Origin: Henningerozyma blattae CBS 6284
Lineage: Eukaryota > Ascomycota > Saccharomycetes > Saccharomycetales > Saccharomycetaceae
DNA: 64,000 bases
Assembly (NCBI RefSeq): GCF_000315915.1
Contig: NC_020185.1
Location: 310,001-374,000 of the forward strand
Direction: 5' to 3'
Below, piece after piece: positions 18,789 through 29,156 of the stretch. The first letter of the stretch is position 1. Each line of letters opens with the position of its first letter. The notes beneath the pieces were generated by a model. It saw only the letters and a list, made by a program, of their open reading frames with translations. It did not search any database and was not told the DNA's origin. A program made the position numbers and the translations under genes.

Positions 18789-20315
18789 ATGTTACGACAA
18801 TTATTTGGTAAAAATATTGTTTCTAAATATCATACTCAAACATTCAAATCTATTTATAATACAGTTCAACAACAATCACAACAAAATGCTCAAAAACCTT
18901 TAACAAGCCTTAAAGAGATCAATGGTTGGATTAAATCGATTCGATTGTTTAAGAATATTTGTTTTATTGATATCAATGATGGTACGATAAATTCTTCTTT
19001 AAAAATTGTTATTCCTGAATTAGTTTCATATGAGAATTCAATCAAGTTTTTAAAAGATTTAAAAGTAGGCCAAAGCATATCTATAAAGGATTTACTGATC
19101 CAATTGACACCCACAAAAGCACAACAACCTTTTGAATTGAAATTGTTGAATGATCCCACAAAGTCCATTAATATATTGGGAGGTATCCCTGCTGGTGAAG
19201 ATTTCCCATTACAAAAAAAGAATCATACCATGGCATTTTTAAACAGTTTACCCACACTAAAATTTAAATCTAATTATTTAAATAATCTTTTGAAGTTTCG
19301 GTCATTCGTTGATACACAATTAATTAATTTTTTTAACAAAAATGATTTCATAAAGACCACCCCACCAATTTTAACCTCTAATGATTGTGAAGGTGGAGGT
19401 GATTTATTTACTATTAAGGATTCGGAAAAATATTTCAATAAGTCTACTTATTTAACTGTATCGACTCAATTACATCTAGAAATCTTGGCATTATCATTAA
19501 ATAGATGTTTTACAATCTCTCCATGCTTTAGAGCAGAAAGAAGTAACACTACAAGACACTTATGTGAATTTTGGATGCTTGAAGCAGAATTATGTTTTAC
19601 TAAAGATTTAAACGAAGTGATGGATCTTGTTGAGAATATGATCAGATCCATCGTCAATGAAGCACTAAAAAACGAACAATCACTATTGCCAAATTATTAT
19701 CCTGGAGATGTATTGAATAAAGAACAAATCTTAGAAAGATGGCAATCGTTAACTAATCCAGCTAGTTGGCCAAGAATCACATATTCAGATACTATCCGCC
19801 TTTTGCTGAAACAACATATGAAAGAACCGTTTACTAATGGTATTATTCCTTCATGGGGGATGGACTTATCGACAGAACATGAGAAGTGGATATCAGGTAA
19901 ATATTTCCAATCACCTGTCTTCATTACTGATTATCCTAAATCTCTGAAACCATTTTATATGAAACAAAATCCACCTTCTGAATTCAAGATTCAGGATAAT
20001 CAAGGTAATATCCAACAAACTCAAATTCAAAATACAGTAGCATGTTTTGATCTATTAGTACCAGAGATTGGAGAAATAGTTGGCGGATCTTTAAGGGAAG
20101 ATAACTATAAGGTACTTGCTGATGAGATGAAACTAAGAAACATGAATAAGGACAGCAATTTAGACTGGTACTTGGACACAAGACGCTATGGATCTGTACC
20201 TCATGGTGGGTTTGGCCTAGGAATGGAGAGACTGCTTACATATCTCTATGGTAATACAAATATAAGAGAAGCCATCCCATTTGCCAGGAGTGCTTCTGAC
20301 AACATCCAATTGTAA
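18789..20315 (+). CDS. SLM5: mitochondrial asparaginyl-tRNA synthetase
   Basis: This class IIb synthetase charges mitochondrial tRNA-Asn. The 508-residue product has a basic, acid-free N-terminus (MLRQLFGKNIVSKYHTQTFK) fit for mitochondrial import. An OB-fold anticodon-binding domain follows (about 40-130). The class II core has motif 2 around FRAERSNTTRH...EFWMLEAEL and motif 3 as GGFGLGMERLLTYLYG near the C-terminus. Yeast Slm5 (YCR024C) is 492 residues. It is placed between MMS21 (a chromosome V gene in S. cerevisiae) and the YCR023C pair (chromosome III), part of the interleaved order of this block. Confidence 0.95.
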   Translation: MLRQLFGKNIVSKYHTQTFKSIYNTVQQQSQQNAQKPLTSLKEINGWIKSIRLFKNICFIDINDGTINSSLKIVIPELVSYENSIKFLKDLKVGQSISIKDLLIQLTPTKAQQPFELKLLNDPTKSINILGGIPAGEDFPLQKKNHTMAFLNSLPTLKFKSNYLNNLLKFRSFVDTQLINFFNKNDFIKTTPPILTSNDCEGGGDLFTIKDSEKYFNKSTYLTVSTQLHLEILALSLNRCFTISPCFRAERSNTTRHLCEFWMLEAELCFTKDLNEVMDLVENMIRSIVNEALKNEQSLLPNYYPGDVLNKEQILERWQSLTNPASWPRITYSDTIRLLLKQHMKEPFTNGIIPSWGMDLSTEHEKWISGKYFQSPVFITDYPKSLKPFYMKQNPPSEFKIQDNQGNIQQTQIQNTVACFDLLVPEIGEIVGGSLREDNYKVLADEMKLRNMNKDSNLDWYLDTRRYGSVPHGGFGLGMERLLTYLYGNTNIREAIPFARSASDNIQL

Positions 20316-20965
20316 TATTTCGTGACGCCTCAACGGAAAGGACATCACGTGAATGCATACTCACGTGCAACGTCATGTTGTTTATCTCCGACATCGTGGG
20401 TTTCCGTGACATAACCCGATGACTATAACCCGCGGACACAATGATGGAACAAGAAGGGTATTTCATTGCCTATATTTCAACAGCTTATCTCCCGTCCATG
20501 GATATTGTATAATAAAGTTACTTTTTTGTAGGGTGTAATTTGATTGGATGCCTTTTGACGTTTTTTTCTTGGAGATTCTATATTTTGTAATCATGTATAT
20601 ATAGTATAACAAACGGTGAATAGATAAAATAGTGGAATTTTGAGAATAAAATAAGTATTTAAAACAAGTCTAATTCGAAGCTTTGCTATTACTGTCTTAT
20701 TTCTCATTTACTACATGACTCATAGATTTTCAAATTTCCAAGATATTCAAATCTGAAATTTCGTCGAGTCATACCTATCATCTGATCTACTTTTAGATTC
20801 GAAAACATATATAAAATAAAGGAAAAAAAAGTAAACCATACATAAGAAAATACAAGACCATCTTAGTTGAGATTATCTTGTCAAATGAAATTAAACCTAT
20901 TTTAATAAGTTTAAGTTTATTTCAGTTTTAACATTTCGGATAATAATTTTTTTTAAAGCTCCAGA
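20316..20965. other. SLM5-YCR023C-like intergenic region
   Basis: Two CACGTG motifs occur near 20346 and 20362, close to the SLM5 stop. The rest is AT-rich promoter DNA of the first transporter. I looked here for the RNase P RNA gene, which lies near TIM9 in S. cerevisiae, and did not see its conserved core. Confidence 0.6.
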
Positions 20966-22888
20966 ATGGCTGCTCCCAAGTTAACTTTTAAGCAGCAGAT
21001 GTCTGGGTTCCCCTGGGCTCAACTGCTAGTTGTCTCATTGGTCCGTTTTAGTGAACCTATTGCATTTACCTCTTTATTCCCATATGTTTATTTTATGGTG
21101 AAAGATTTCCACATTGCTCCAAATGACGCCCAAGTATCTAAATATTCAGGTTATTTGTCATCCACTTTCTCTTTATGTCAGGTGCTTGCTGCTTTCCATT
21201 GGGGTAGATTTGCCGATAGAGGTGGTAGAAAGATTACTTTAGTCTGTGGATTGATCGGTACTTCTATGGCGTTATTAACGTTAGGTTTTGCCAAGCATTT
21301 TTATCAAGCCTTGCTTGCTAGATCTATGATGGGTCTTTTAAACGGGAACGTTGGTGTTATTAGAACTATCATTGGTGAATTAGCTACAGAAAGAAGACAT
21401 CAAGCAATTGCATTTAGTACTATGCCATTACTATTTCAATTCGGTTCAGTTATCGGTCCCATGATTGGTGGGTTTTTAGTTTTCCGTCAACAAACTGGTG
21501 ATGTGATACCCAATTGGTATCCAAATTGGTTAAGGAAACTTATAACTATTTATCCTTATTGTTTACCAAATATTGTTATTTCATGCTTATTAATGTTTGG
21601 TATGTTCTGCTGTATTGTATTCTTAGAAGAAACTCACCCTAAATTCAAGGACCAAAGAGATAGAGGCATCGAATTGGGTGACTGGATTTTAAAAGTGTTT
21701 TTTGGTGTGAAACCCAAAATTAGACCATGGCAAAATAAATATCATGAATCAGGACTTGGCTCAAGTTCTACTTCTGCAAGCAACACTAGCTTAAACACCT
21801 CTTCCAATACAAGTGTTGGAACAAGTATCGGTACTTCCAATAATAATTCAACAGATGCTTTGAATCATGCTCCAGTAGCTGTAACAGAAAACACTCCTTT
21901 AATTAGAAGTAATAGCGATGATGAAATCAGTGAAACTGATAGTATTCAATCAGTAACTGGATTATTGACAAGAAGACAGTCTGCTAGTTTAATCAGAACA
22001 TACTCGATACATGAACCTACCGATATGGTAGAACCAGAGAATGTCAAGGCTCCTGATGGTTGTACTGAAGCAAGTATGTGGCATCATGTTTTCCATACTC
22101 CTGTATTTTACCCAATCTCAATCAATTTTATTCAAGGATTACACCTGATTGTTTATAACGAATTTCTACCTGTGTTTTTAGCTTATGATTTAGCCAAGGA
22201 TCCAAATGATCCAACTAGACTAGCTTCCAAATTCCCATGGAAGATCACAGGTGGGATTGGGTATACTCCAGAGCAAACAGGTACCCTTTTATCATCAACA
22301 GGTATATTTGGCTGTTTTGTTGTGCTTGCCATTTTCCCTTATGTGGATCGTAATTATGATTGTTTAACTATTTTCCGTACTTTAGTGAAATTCTATCCAA
22401 TCATGTATATTATGATTCCATACGTTATTTTCCTACAAGTCGATTTCATACCAAGATGGGTTACCATCCTTTACTTATATACAATTACTGGTATTAAAAC
22501 CTTATGTGGTGCATTAACATCCCCACAAATCATGCTATTGATTCATCATAATAGTCCCTTGAGCTGCCGTGCATCCATAAATGGTGCAACAATTAGTATC
22601 TCTGCATCAGCAAGGTTCATAGGCCCACTAGCTTGGGGGTTTATAATGGCTTGGTCACAACAAAATGATGTTGCATGGCTATCTTGGTGGACTCTAGGTT
22701 TCTTCGCAATGGTAGCATTGTACCAAAGTTACAAGATTGCTCCAATCGATGAAGAAGATAACACAACTGAACAGGAAAACAGTGCTATCGAAGATATGGA
22801 AGAAGATGGTCACGAAGAGGAGTTGCAATACGGCTCTTCGAATGACACTATACATAGATCTTCACAGCAAAAAGCCGGTTCATCGTAG
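20966..22888 (+). CDS. YCR023C-type MFS transporter, copy 1
   Basis: This is a major facilitator superfamily membrane protein related to S. cerevisiae YCR023C, a vacuolar-membrane protein of unknown substrate (611 aa). The 640-residue product has six N-terminal membrane segments, with the MFS motif GRFADRGGRK between segments 2 and 3. A long Ser/Thr/Asn-rich cytosolic loop (about 255-375) follows, then six more segments and an acidic tail (EEDNTTEQENS onward, about 60 residues). A paralog follows 819 bases downstream on the same strand. In the N-terminal region (checked by eye at the 5' end) the two are about 70% identical at DNA level, but one internal block is about 94% identical, suggesting gene conversion. 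Confidence 0.92.
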   Translation: MAAPKLTFKQQMSGFPWAQLLVVSLVRFSEPIAFTSLFPYVYFMVKDFHIAPNDAQVSKYSGYLSSTFSLCQVLAAFHWGRFADRGGRKITLVCGLIGTSMALLTLGFAKHFYQALLARSMMGLLNGNVGVIRTIIGELATERRHQAIAFSTMPLLFQFGSVIGPMIGGFLVFRQQTGDVIPNWYPNWLRKLITIYPYCLPNIVISCLLMFGMFCCIVFLEETHPKFKDQRDRGIELGDWILKVFFGVKPKIRPWQNKYHESGLGSSSTSASNTSLNTSSNTSVGTSIGTSNNNSTDALNHAPVAVTENTPLIRSNSDDEISETDSIQSVTGLLTRRQSASLIRTYSIHEPTDMVEPENVKAPDGCTEASMWHHVFHTPVFYPISINFIQGLHLIVYNEFLPVFLAYDLAKDPNDPTRLASKFPWKITGGIGYTPEQTGTLLSSTGIFGCFVVLAIFPYVDRNYDCLTIFRTLVKFYPIMYIMIPYVIFLQVDFIPRWVTILYLYTITGIKTLCGALTSPQIMLLIHHNSPLSCRASINGATISISASARFIGPLAWGFIMAWSQQNDVAWLSWWTLGFFAMVALYQSYKIAPIDEEDNTTEQENSAIEDMEEDGHEEELQYGSSNDTIHRSSQQKAGSS

Positions 22889-23706
22889 TAAAATGCAACA
22901 ACAACAAAAATAGACGATTATTTATTATCTTAAGCAATTTACGATACATTTGCATCTGTCTTCTATACTATTAGTATTCAATACACATGCATTTATTTGA
23001 TTCAATGAACATTCAATCACTGTTACCTGATGTATAATATATCAAAACGACTAGAAATAAAAATCTATTACGAAACTGTAAACACTATTAAGTTGAATAT
23101 TTTTTTATTCTATATATATACATTCCCTTTCACTCAAATTTGGTGTACGTAATTGGTAAACGTATACACACACACACATATATATATATATATATTAATA
23201 TTTATATATTCAATTAGGAAATTTAAAAAAAAAATACAAAAAAAATCGATAACCTAACCCTTTTTACATTTCTCTTTTTGGGTTAGTTATTTATCGTATT
23301 ACTAAATTTATTAGGTAACTTCCATTTTTGCATTTAAATGTATGAAATTTCCGAATTTCCTAATTCTTGGCAAATTAATTTCTTCAGGGCATCTGTGAGA
23401 TCTCGGCTCATATACAATCGTTTACAAATACTTGTTATGTTATGGTAAATGAGACTAAATCCGATGACTACAATTTTTTTTTTTTAAAATAAAAGGAAAA
23501 GATAAATTCACCGGATTATCGATATCATTACAACTCCTGCTTGATAAGATATAAGAAATGAGGGAATTTGTAATACAATTTATTTCATTTCCAATTTTAT
23601 ATAATGCTACTCATGAAGTAACTATTTAAAAACTTACAATATTTTTGTATACCTATGAAAAATAATCATTAAGAATCCAAATAATTATATTTTATTAATA
23701 ACATAA
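22889..23706. other. spacer between tandem transporter genes
   Basis: It contains an (AC)n(AT)n microsatellite at about 23165-23196 and an imperfect hairpin, CTAACCC (23254-23260) with GGGTTAG (23280-23286). A T run lies near 23471-23484. No gene is visible. Confidence 0.7.
23165..23196. repeat. (AC)n(AT)n microsatellite
   Basis: A short dinucleotide tract changes from AC to AT units in the spacer between the tandem transporters. Confidence 0.9.
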
Positions 23707-25425
23707 ATGCCATCAAGGACACCCTCCAATCTTACGTTTAAACAACAGATGGAAGGATTCCCATGGCCACAAATACTTGTTGTGTCCATTGTACGATTTA
23801 GCCAACCAATTGCATTTACCTCTTTATTTCCATATGTTTATTTTATGGTAAAAGATTTTAACATTGCACCCAATGAAGCTCAAGTATCCAGATATTCAGG
23901 TTATTTGTCTGCAACATTTTCTTTATGTAAATTCTTAGCCGCATACCATTGGGGAAGATTTTCTGATGAATATGGTAGAAAGTTAACCGTTATTCTTGGT
24001 ATGCTGGGAACCTGCATATCTCTATTAATTCTTGGATTTTCCAAACATTTTTATCAGGCAATGATTGCTAGATCAATGATGGGTCTTTTGAATGGTAATA
24101 TTGCTGTGATTAGAACAATTGTTGGTGAATTAACTACAGAAGGAAGACATCAAGCAATTGCATTTAGTACCATACCTTTATTATTCCAATTCGGAACTGT
24201 TATTGGGTCTATAATTGGTGGGTTTTTAGTTTTCCATAAGGATAATGATAATACTATTTCTATCCCTAATTGGTATCCTAATATATTAAAAGATTTGATT
24301 TCTAAATATTCATATTGTTTACCCAACATTGTGATATGTTTCTTATTAATGTTTGGCATATTGAATGCTATTTTTTTCTTGGAAAAAACTCATCCAACAT
24401 TAAAATATCGTTNNNAAGATTATGGTATTAAAGTAAGCGATTTATTTAAGAGATATATTTTATGTATAACTCCTAAAAGAAGAGAATGGGATCAGCTTTT
24501 AAGTATTGAAGAAGATTTCCAAGAAACTATTAATAATAGGAAGATTCAAGAATATGAGGATTTTGAAAATGATAGAAAATATCCACTCAGATTGAAACCT
24601 ACAAAAGAAATTTCTTCTATTTCAATGAAAAGCTTTACATCTACTGAAATGGAACAGTCACCAAGTACCCTAGGTGAAACACATAGCATCCCAGATGAAG
24701 AAACTTCAATGTTAATAATGACATCTGATGGGTGTTATGAGAATAGTATGTGGCATCATATTTTCCATACTCCTGTATTTTACCCAATCTCAATCAATTT
24801 TATTCAAGGATTATACCTGATTGTTTATAACGAGTTTTTACCTGTGTTTTTAGCTTATGATTTGGTCAAGGATTCACATGATCCAACTAGACTAGCTTCC
24901 AAATTCCCATGGAAGATCACAGGTGGGATTGGTAATACTCCAGAGCAAACAGGTACCATTTTATCATCAACAGGGATATTCGGTTGCTTTGTTGTCATAC
25001 TGATACTTCCTTATGTTTCAAGAAACTATGATTGTTTAAAAATATTCCAATTTTTAACTAAATTGTATCCAATCATGTATATCATGGTACCATACGTTAT
25101 TTTCTTACAAGTCGATTCCATACCGAGATGGGTTACTATCATATATCTTTATTTAATTACATGCATCAAGACACTTTGTGGATCATTGTCGGCACCACAA
25201 ATTATGCTATTAGTGCATCAAAATTCTCCTTCAAATATCCGTGCATCCATAAATGGTGCATTTATTAGTATAGCAGCATTAGCAAGATTTGTAGGACCAT
25301 TATGTTGGGGTACAATCATGGCATGGTCACAACAGAACGATTTGGCTTGGGTTAGTTGGTGGTCATTGGGCTGTTTTTCCATGGTTGCATTATATCAAAG
25401 TTATAAGATTACTCCAATTGATTAG
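23707..25425 (+). CDS. YCR023C-type MFS transporter, copy 2
   Basis: The second member of the tandem pair is 572 residues, with the same FKQQMEGFPWPQILVVSIVRF opening split by small changes, the MFS motif GRFSDEYGRK, and 12 predicted membrane segments. Three undetermined bases (24413-24415) affect two residues but keep the frame. The central loop differs fully from copy 1, and the acidic C-terminal tail of copy 1 is missing (it ends KITPID). Block 24745-24996 is almost identical to 22073-22324 of copy 1. Substrate unknown. The separate loop and tail suggest different regulation or sorting of the two copies. Confidence 0.9.
   Translation: MPSRTPSNLTFKQQMEGFPWPQILVVSIVRFSQPIAFTSLFPYVYFMVKDFNIAPNEAQVSRYSGYLSATFSLCKFLAAYHWGRFSDEYGRKLTVILGMLGTCISLLILGFSKHFYQAMIARSMMGLLNGNIAVIRTIVGELTTEGRHQAIAFSTIPLLFQFGTVIGSIIGGFLVFHKDNDNTISIPNWYPNILKDLISKYSYCLPNIVICFLLMFGILNAIFFLEKTHPTLKYRXXDYGIKVSDLFKRYILCITPKRREWDQLLSIEEDFQETINNRKIQEYEDFENDRKYPLRLKPTKEISSISMKSFTSTEMEQSPSTLGETHSIPDEETSMLIMTSDGCYENSMWHHIFHTPVFYPISINFIQGLYLIVYNEFLPVFLAYDLVKDSHDPTRLASKFPWKITGGIGNTPEQTGTILSSTGIFGCFVVILILPYVSRNYDCLKIFQFLTKLYPIMYIMVPYVIFLQVDSIPRWVTIIYLYLITCIKTLCGSLSAPQIMLLVHQNSPSNIRASINGAFISIAALARFVGPLCWGTIMAWSQQNDLAWVSWWSLGCFSMVALYQSYKITPID
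24413..24415. other. three undetermined bases in transporter copy 2
   Basis: NNN inside the second YCR023C-type gene. The reading frame is kept if exactly three bases are missing. Confidence 0.99.
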
Positions 25426-25663
25426 GAATATTTGGATATGCGAATATGATGATATATTAATACTTGATACATATACATATATATATACATAATGATAAAT
25501 AAAAATGTTTGCTTTTTTTATTTTTTTCTTTTATTTTTTTCTTTTACTTCTTCTTTTTTTATTTTACTTTCAAAAAAAAGGTCAAAAATATGATTAATAT
25601 AAAACAAAATACAAAAAAAAATTGATATTTACATGCAAATGAATTTAACTATATGATTTTGAA

Positions 25664-25930
25664 TTATTTACCAAAAGTTTGTTGACCTAAAGCAGCATTT
25701 TGTTCCTGGAATCTTTGACCTACTCTTTCTGAATGCTTCAAGAATTTCTCAGAACATTTCAATATACAGGAGGTTTCCTTGGAAGTCAGCTTATTGGATG
25801 TGAAATCATTAACACAATCACTAAAACAACGTTCTACTAGATTGGAATAAAGACGCATGAAATCTTTCATTTGCTTTTGTTCAACTAGTTTTTGGAATTC
25901 TTGTTGTTCCTTGGCATTTAATTGATCCAT
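25664..25930 (-). CDS. TIM9: Tim9, small Tim chaperone
   Basis: Tim9 forms the Tim9-Tim10 hexamer in the mitochondrial intermembrane space, which guides carrier and outer-membrane precursors. The 88-residue product carries the twin CX3C motif, Cys35/Cys39 and Cys55/Cys59, oxidised by Mia40 in yeast. The length matches S. cerevisiae Tim9 (87). In S. cerevisiae TIM9 (YEL020W-A) is close to MMS21. Here SLM5 and the two transporters lie between them. Confidence 0.96.
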   Translation of the reverse strand: MDQLNAKEQQEFQKLVEQKQMKDFMRLYSNLVERCFSDCVNDFTSNKLTSKETSCILKCSEKFLKHSERVGQRFQEQNAALGQQTFGK

Positions 25931-26641
25931 GTTTATTGTAATATATGTGTGATTGTGGGAATGTTTTAACTTGTTAAAACTATTGCTAATGTATAACTAT
26001 TCAATGTTCTTTTTTATCTCTATAGATGTAGTTGTAATTTAAATTAAATATTAAATAATTTGTTTCGATAATTAATTAAAATTCGGTATTCAGACTTTAC
26101 ACGGCGCTACCATGTGCGAAAACTGAAAAAAATAACTTAAATTCTTTGTTACAAACTTGGAGATACGATAAAGCATGAAAAAATAAAAAATAAAAAAAAA
26201 AAAAAGAAAAAGAAAACAAAAAAAAAAAAGTAGTAGGTCACACCGAATAATCGATCGATTTCCGCATTGTGAAATCCACACGGCAAAAATATCGTTTATG
26301 GCCAGCCTGTATCCGTGTGACTACAGCAATTAAACAACAAGTTAGTAATGCCAACATATACAGATGAAATATATTTTATTTCCTTAGATATTTTTATAAC
26401 TCATCACAGACATTCTTAAACTCCGTCATTATGCATATAATCGAAAATTTCTTTTAAATATTTAATTTTTTTTAAGTTGGTCTTGGATTTATGGAAAGTT
26501 ATAAATTGAAAAAGACATATAATTGTGTTGGTGAATAAGAAAACGATTCTTATTTGAAAGTTTCTGTAATAGTATTAAATACATATAAAAGAAAAAACAA
26601 AAAAAACAAAATAAAATACAATACCCAATCGTTTGCACAGC
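25931..26641. other. TIM9/HEM1 divergent intergenic region
   Basis: This 711-bp divergent promoter is AT-rich, with a long A-rich tract at about 26178-26229. The step from chromosome V/III-type genes to HEM1 marks a synteny break relative to S. cerevisiae. No gene is visible. Confidence 0.65.
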
Positions 26642-28210
26642 ATGCTTAAGTCTAGAGTCATTACACATTTAAATACTAGACCCTTTAACTATGCTAATAT
26701 TAGGACGTTGGCATCAGCTACTGCTACAGCCCCTTCTACAAATAATAAAGTTGTTGTAGATCCTGTTGTTAGCCATGGCACTCAAGATTCACCATTTGAT
26801 TATAACGGATTATTTGAAAAAGAAGTGATGGCCAAACGATTAGATAAATCTTATAGATATTTTAATAATATTAATCGTTTAGCTAAAGAATACCCTATGG
26901 CACATCGTAAACAAGAAAATGATAAAGTGACTGTTTGGTGTTCTAATGATTATTTAGCATTAACACGTCATCCAGATATTATTTCCAAGATGAAATTATC
27001 ATTAGATAAATATGGGTCTGGTTCTGGTGGTACAAGAAATATTGCAGGTCATAATAATTCTACATTAAAATTAGAAGCTGAAATTGCTACATTACATAAA
27101 AAGGATGCTGCATTGGTATTTACGTCATGCTTTGTTGCCAATGATGCAATCATTTCCTTATTTGGTAAGAAATTACAAGATTTGGTGATCTTTTCTGATG
27201 AGTTGAATCATGCATCAATGATTCAAGGGATTAAACACTCTAAAGCCAAGAAACATATTTTTAAAAATAATGATCTTGAAGAATTAGAATCATATTTACA
27301 ATTATATCCTAAATCTACACCTAAATTAATTTGTTTTGAAAGTATTTATAGTATGACAGGTAAAGTATCTAATATTTCTAAAATATGTGATTTGGCCGAC
27401 AAATATGGTGCTATGACCTTTTTAGATGAAGTCCATGCTGTTGGTTTATATGGACCACATGGTGCTGGTGTAGCAGAACATTTAGATTTTGAAAAACATT
27501 TGAAATTAGGGATATCCAAGGATCCTGAAAGAAGTAGTATCTTGGACCGTGTTGATATGATCACTGGGACTTTAGGTAAATCATTTGCCACAGTAGGTGG
27601 TTATGTTGCTGCTTCAAGAAACTTGGTAGATTGGTTAAGATCATATTCACCTGATTTCATCTTTACCACTACATTGCCACCACATGTAATGGAAGGATCA
27701 GCAGAAACTATTAGATATCAACGTCATCATTTGGAATTGAGAACTATTGAACAAACCAATGTAGAATATTTGAAACAAGGAATGAGTGATTTAGGAATTC
27801 CAATAATACCAAATACAAGTCATGTCATCCCTGTTTTAATTGGTAATGCTGAATTAGCTAAAAAAGCAAGTGATATTTTAATGAATAAACATCGTATTTA
27901 TGTACAAGCCATCAACTTCCCTACAGTGGCAAGAGGTACAGAAAGATTAAGAGTGACACCTACACCAGGACATAGTTTGAAACAATGCCAAGATTTCCTT
28001 GAAGCATTGGAAGATGTTTTTAATACATTACAATTACCAAGAATTAAAGATTGGGCTTTACAAGGTGGATTCTTAGGATCTGAAAATGGATATGACAAGA
28101 GTATGAATCTTTGGACACCTGAACAACGAGCTTTAACTAATGATGATTTAAACAAGAATGTGTTCGATCCCATTATTGATGATATTGATATTTCTAGTGG
28201 TGTTGCATAA
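26642..28210 (+). CDS. HEM1: 5-aminolevulinate synthase
   Basis: This pyridoxal-phosphate enzyme of the mitochondrial matrix condenses glycine with succinyl-CoA, the first step of heme synthesis. The 522-residue product starts with a basic presequence ([20 protein letters not shown]). The catalytic core has [38 protein letters not shown], and the PLP lysine at residue 313 in [14 protein letters not shown] use the ATG at 26642, as the frame continues upstream without an ATG. S. cerevisiae Hem1 is 548 residues. It is convergent with RTN1, as for YDR232W/YDR233C. Confidence 0.97.
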   Translation: MLKSRVITHLNTRPFNYANIRTLASATATAPSTNNKVVVDPVVSHGTQDSPFDYNGLFEKEVMAKRLDKSYRYFNNINRLAKEYPMAHRKQENDKVTVWCSNDYLALTRHPDIISKMKLSLDKYGSGSGGTRNIAGHNNSTLKLEAEIATLHKKDAALVFTSCFVANDAIISLFGKKLQDLVIFSDELNHASMIQGIKHSKAKKHIFKNNDLEELESYLQLYPKSTPKLICFESIYSMTGKVSNISKICDLADKYGAMTFLDEVHAVGLYGPHGAGVAEHLDFEKHLKLGISKDPERSSILDRVDMITGTLGKSFATVGGYVAASRNLVDWLRSYSPDFIFTTTLPPHVMEGSAETIRYQRHHLELRTIEQTNVEYLKQGMSDLGIPIIPNTSHVIPVLIGNAELAKKASDILMNKHRIYVQAINFPTVARGTERLRVTPTPGHSLKQCQDFLEALEDVFNTLQLPRIKDWALQGGFLGSENGYDKSMNLWTPEQRALTNDDLNKNVFDPIIDDIDISSGVA

Positions 28211-28305
28211 ATATTTAAGACATGATATAATTTGTAAATACATTTGTAAATTATAATAAATTAAATTTTTTTTTGTTCAATATAAGAAAAAAAATACAAA
28301 GTGAT

Positions 28306-28337
28306 CGTAAATAAATAAATAAATAAATAAATAAAAA
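28306..28337. repeat. (AAAT)n microsatellite
   Basis: A tetranucleotide AAAT tract in the short HEM1-RTN1 convergent spacer, followed by a poly-A run. Confidence 0.85.
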
Positions 28338-28376
28338 AAAAAACTATATATAAATCTTTATAAAAACATATAAATC

Positions 28377-29156
28377 TTACAAAGCAGAAGCAGAAGCACC
28401 TGTAGTATGAGCTACTGGAGCAGCAGCAGCTACAGGAGTGGAAGTGGAAGTTGGTTTCTTGTTGAATCTTGAACCGACTTTTTGTAAGACTGGAGAAGCC
28501 TTTTTGTAGGCCATGGAACCAGCAATCTTACCTTGCTTCTTGGCATGTAAATAACCTTTGTTTACAGCAGTGTCAATTTCAACTTGGTAAATGTGATAGA
28601 TTAAAGGTAAAGTGAAGGCAGCAATAACAGAGATGAAAAGAACAGTCCAGATAGATAAAACAGAAAATAATTTATGTAAAACCCAAACGACACCAGCAGC
28701 TTTGAAAGTATTTTTTGGAGAATGAGCAAAGACTAAACCTCTCATTTTAGCTTGTTTAACAGGCAATTGTTTTAAAAGAGCGTCAATTCTTGGTTTCAAA
28801 AATCCGACGGTGTTAGGGCATTCCTTGATACCGTATTTAGTAACTAACCCTTGACCCAAGAATAATTTTGTTAAGAATTCTACGGATCCAGATATGAAAA
28901 ATACTGTATAAAACAATCTTAAAAAGAAAGTGATGATGTTAACTTTCTTTAAGACTAATAGAGACACTAGAGCACCTCCTAAAATTTTACCAGAATTAAT
29001 TGGATTTTTCCATAATAACAAATCACAAACTGGAGAATCGGAAGTATGTGGTTTAGAGATTGGAGCGGTGGCTTGAGGAGCAGTGGTGTGAGGAACAGCA
29101 GGAGCAGAAGACATGTTGGATGAGGTGCTGGTAGTAGTTGCGAATTCTTTATCCAT
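28377..29156 (-). CDS. RTN1: reticulon Rtn1
   Basis: Rtn1 shapes tubular endoplasmic reticulum and nuclear-pore membrane. The 259-residue product has a Ser/Thr/Ala-rich N-terminus (1-40). The reticulon domain (about 44-220) has two long hydrophobic hairpins, SGKILGGALVSLLVLKKVNI and LFSVLSIWTVLFISVIAAFT, separated by a hydrophilic loop. A basic, Ala-rich tail follows. It is convergent with HEM1 and followed by LYS4, the S. cerevisiae order YDR232W-YDR233C-YDR234W. S. cerevisiae has a second copy, RTN2. Only one is seen here. Confidence 0.94.
   Translation of the reverse strand: MDKEFATTTSTSSNMSSAPAVPHTTAPQATAPISKPHTSDSPVCDLLLWKNPINSGKILGGALVSLLVLKKVNIITFFLRLFYTVFFISGSVEFLTKLFLGQGLVTKYGIKECPNTVGFLKPRIDALLKQLPVKQAKMRGLVFAHSPKNTFKAAGVVWVLHKLFSVLSIWTVLFISVIAAFTLPLIYHIYQVEIDTAVNKGYLHAKKQGKIAGSMAYKKASPVLQKVGSRFNKKPTSTSTPVAAAAPVAHTTGASASAL

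Noticed and set aside
20316..25663. RNase P RNA gene expected near TIM9
   Set aside because: I could not find its conserved core in the spacers. A covariance-model search would be decisive.
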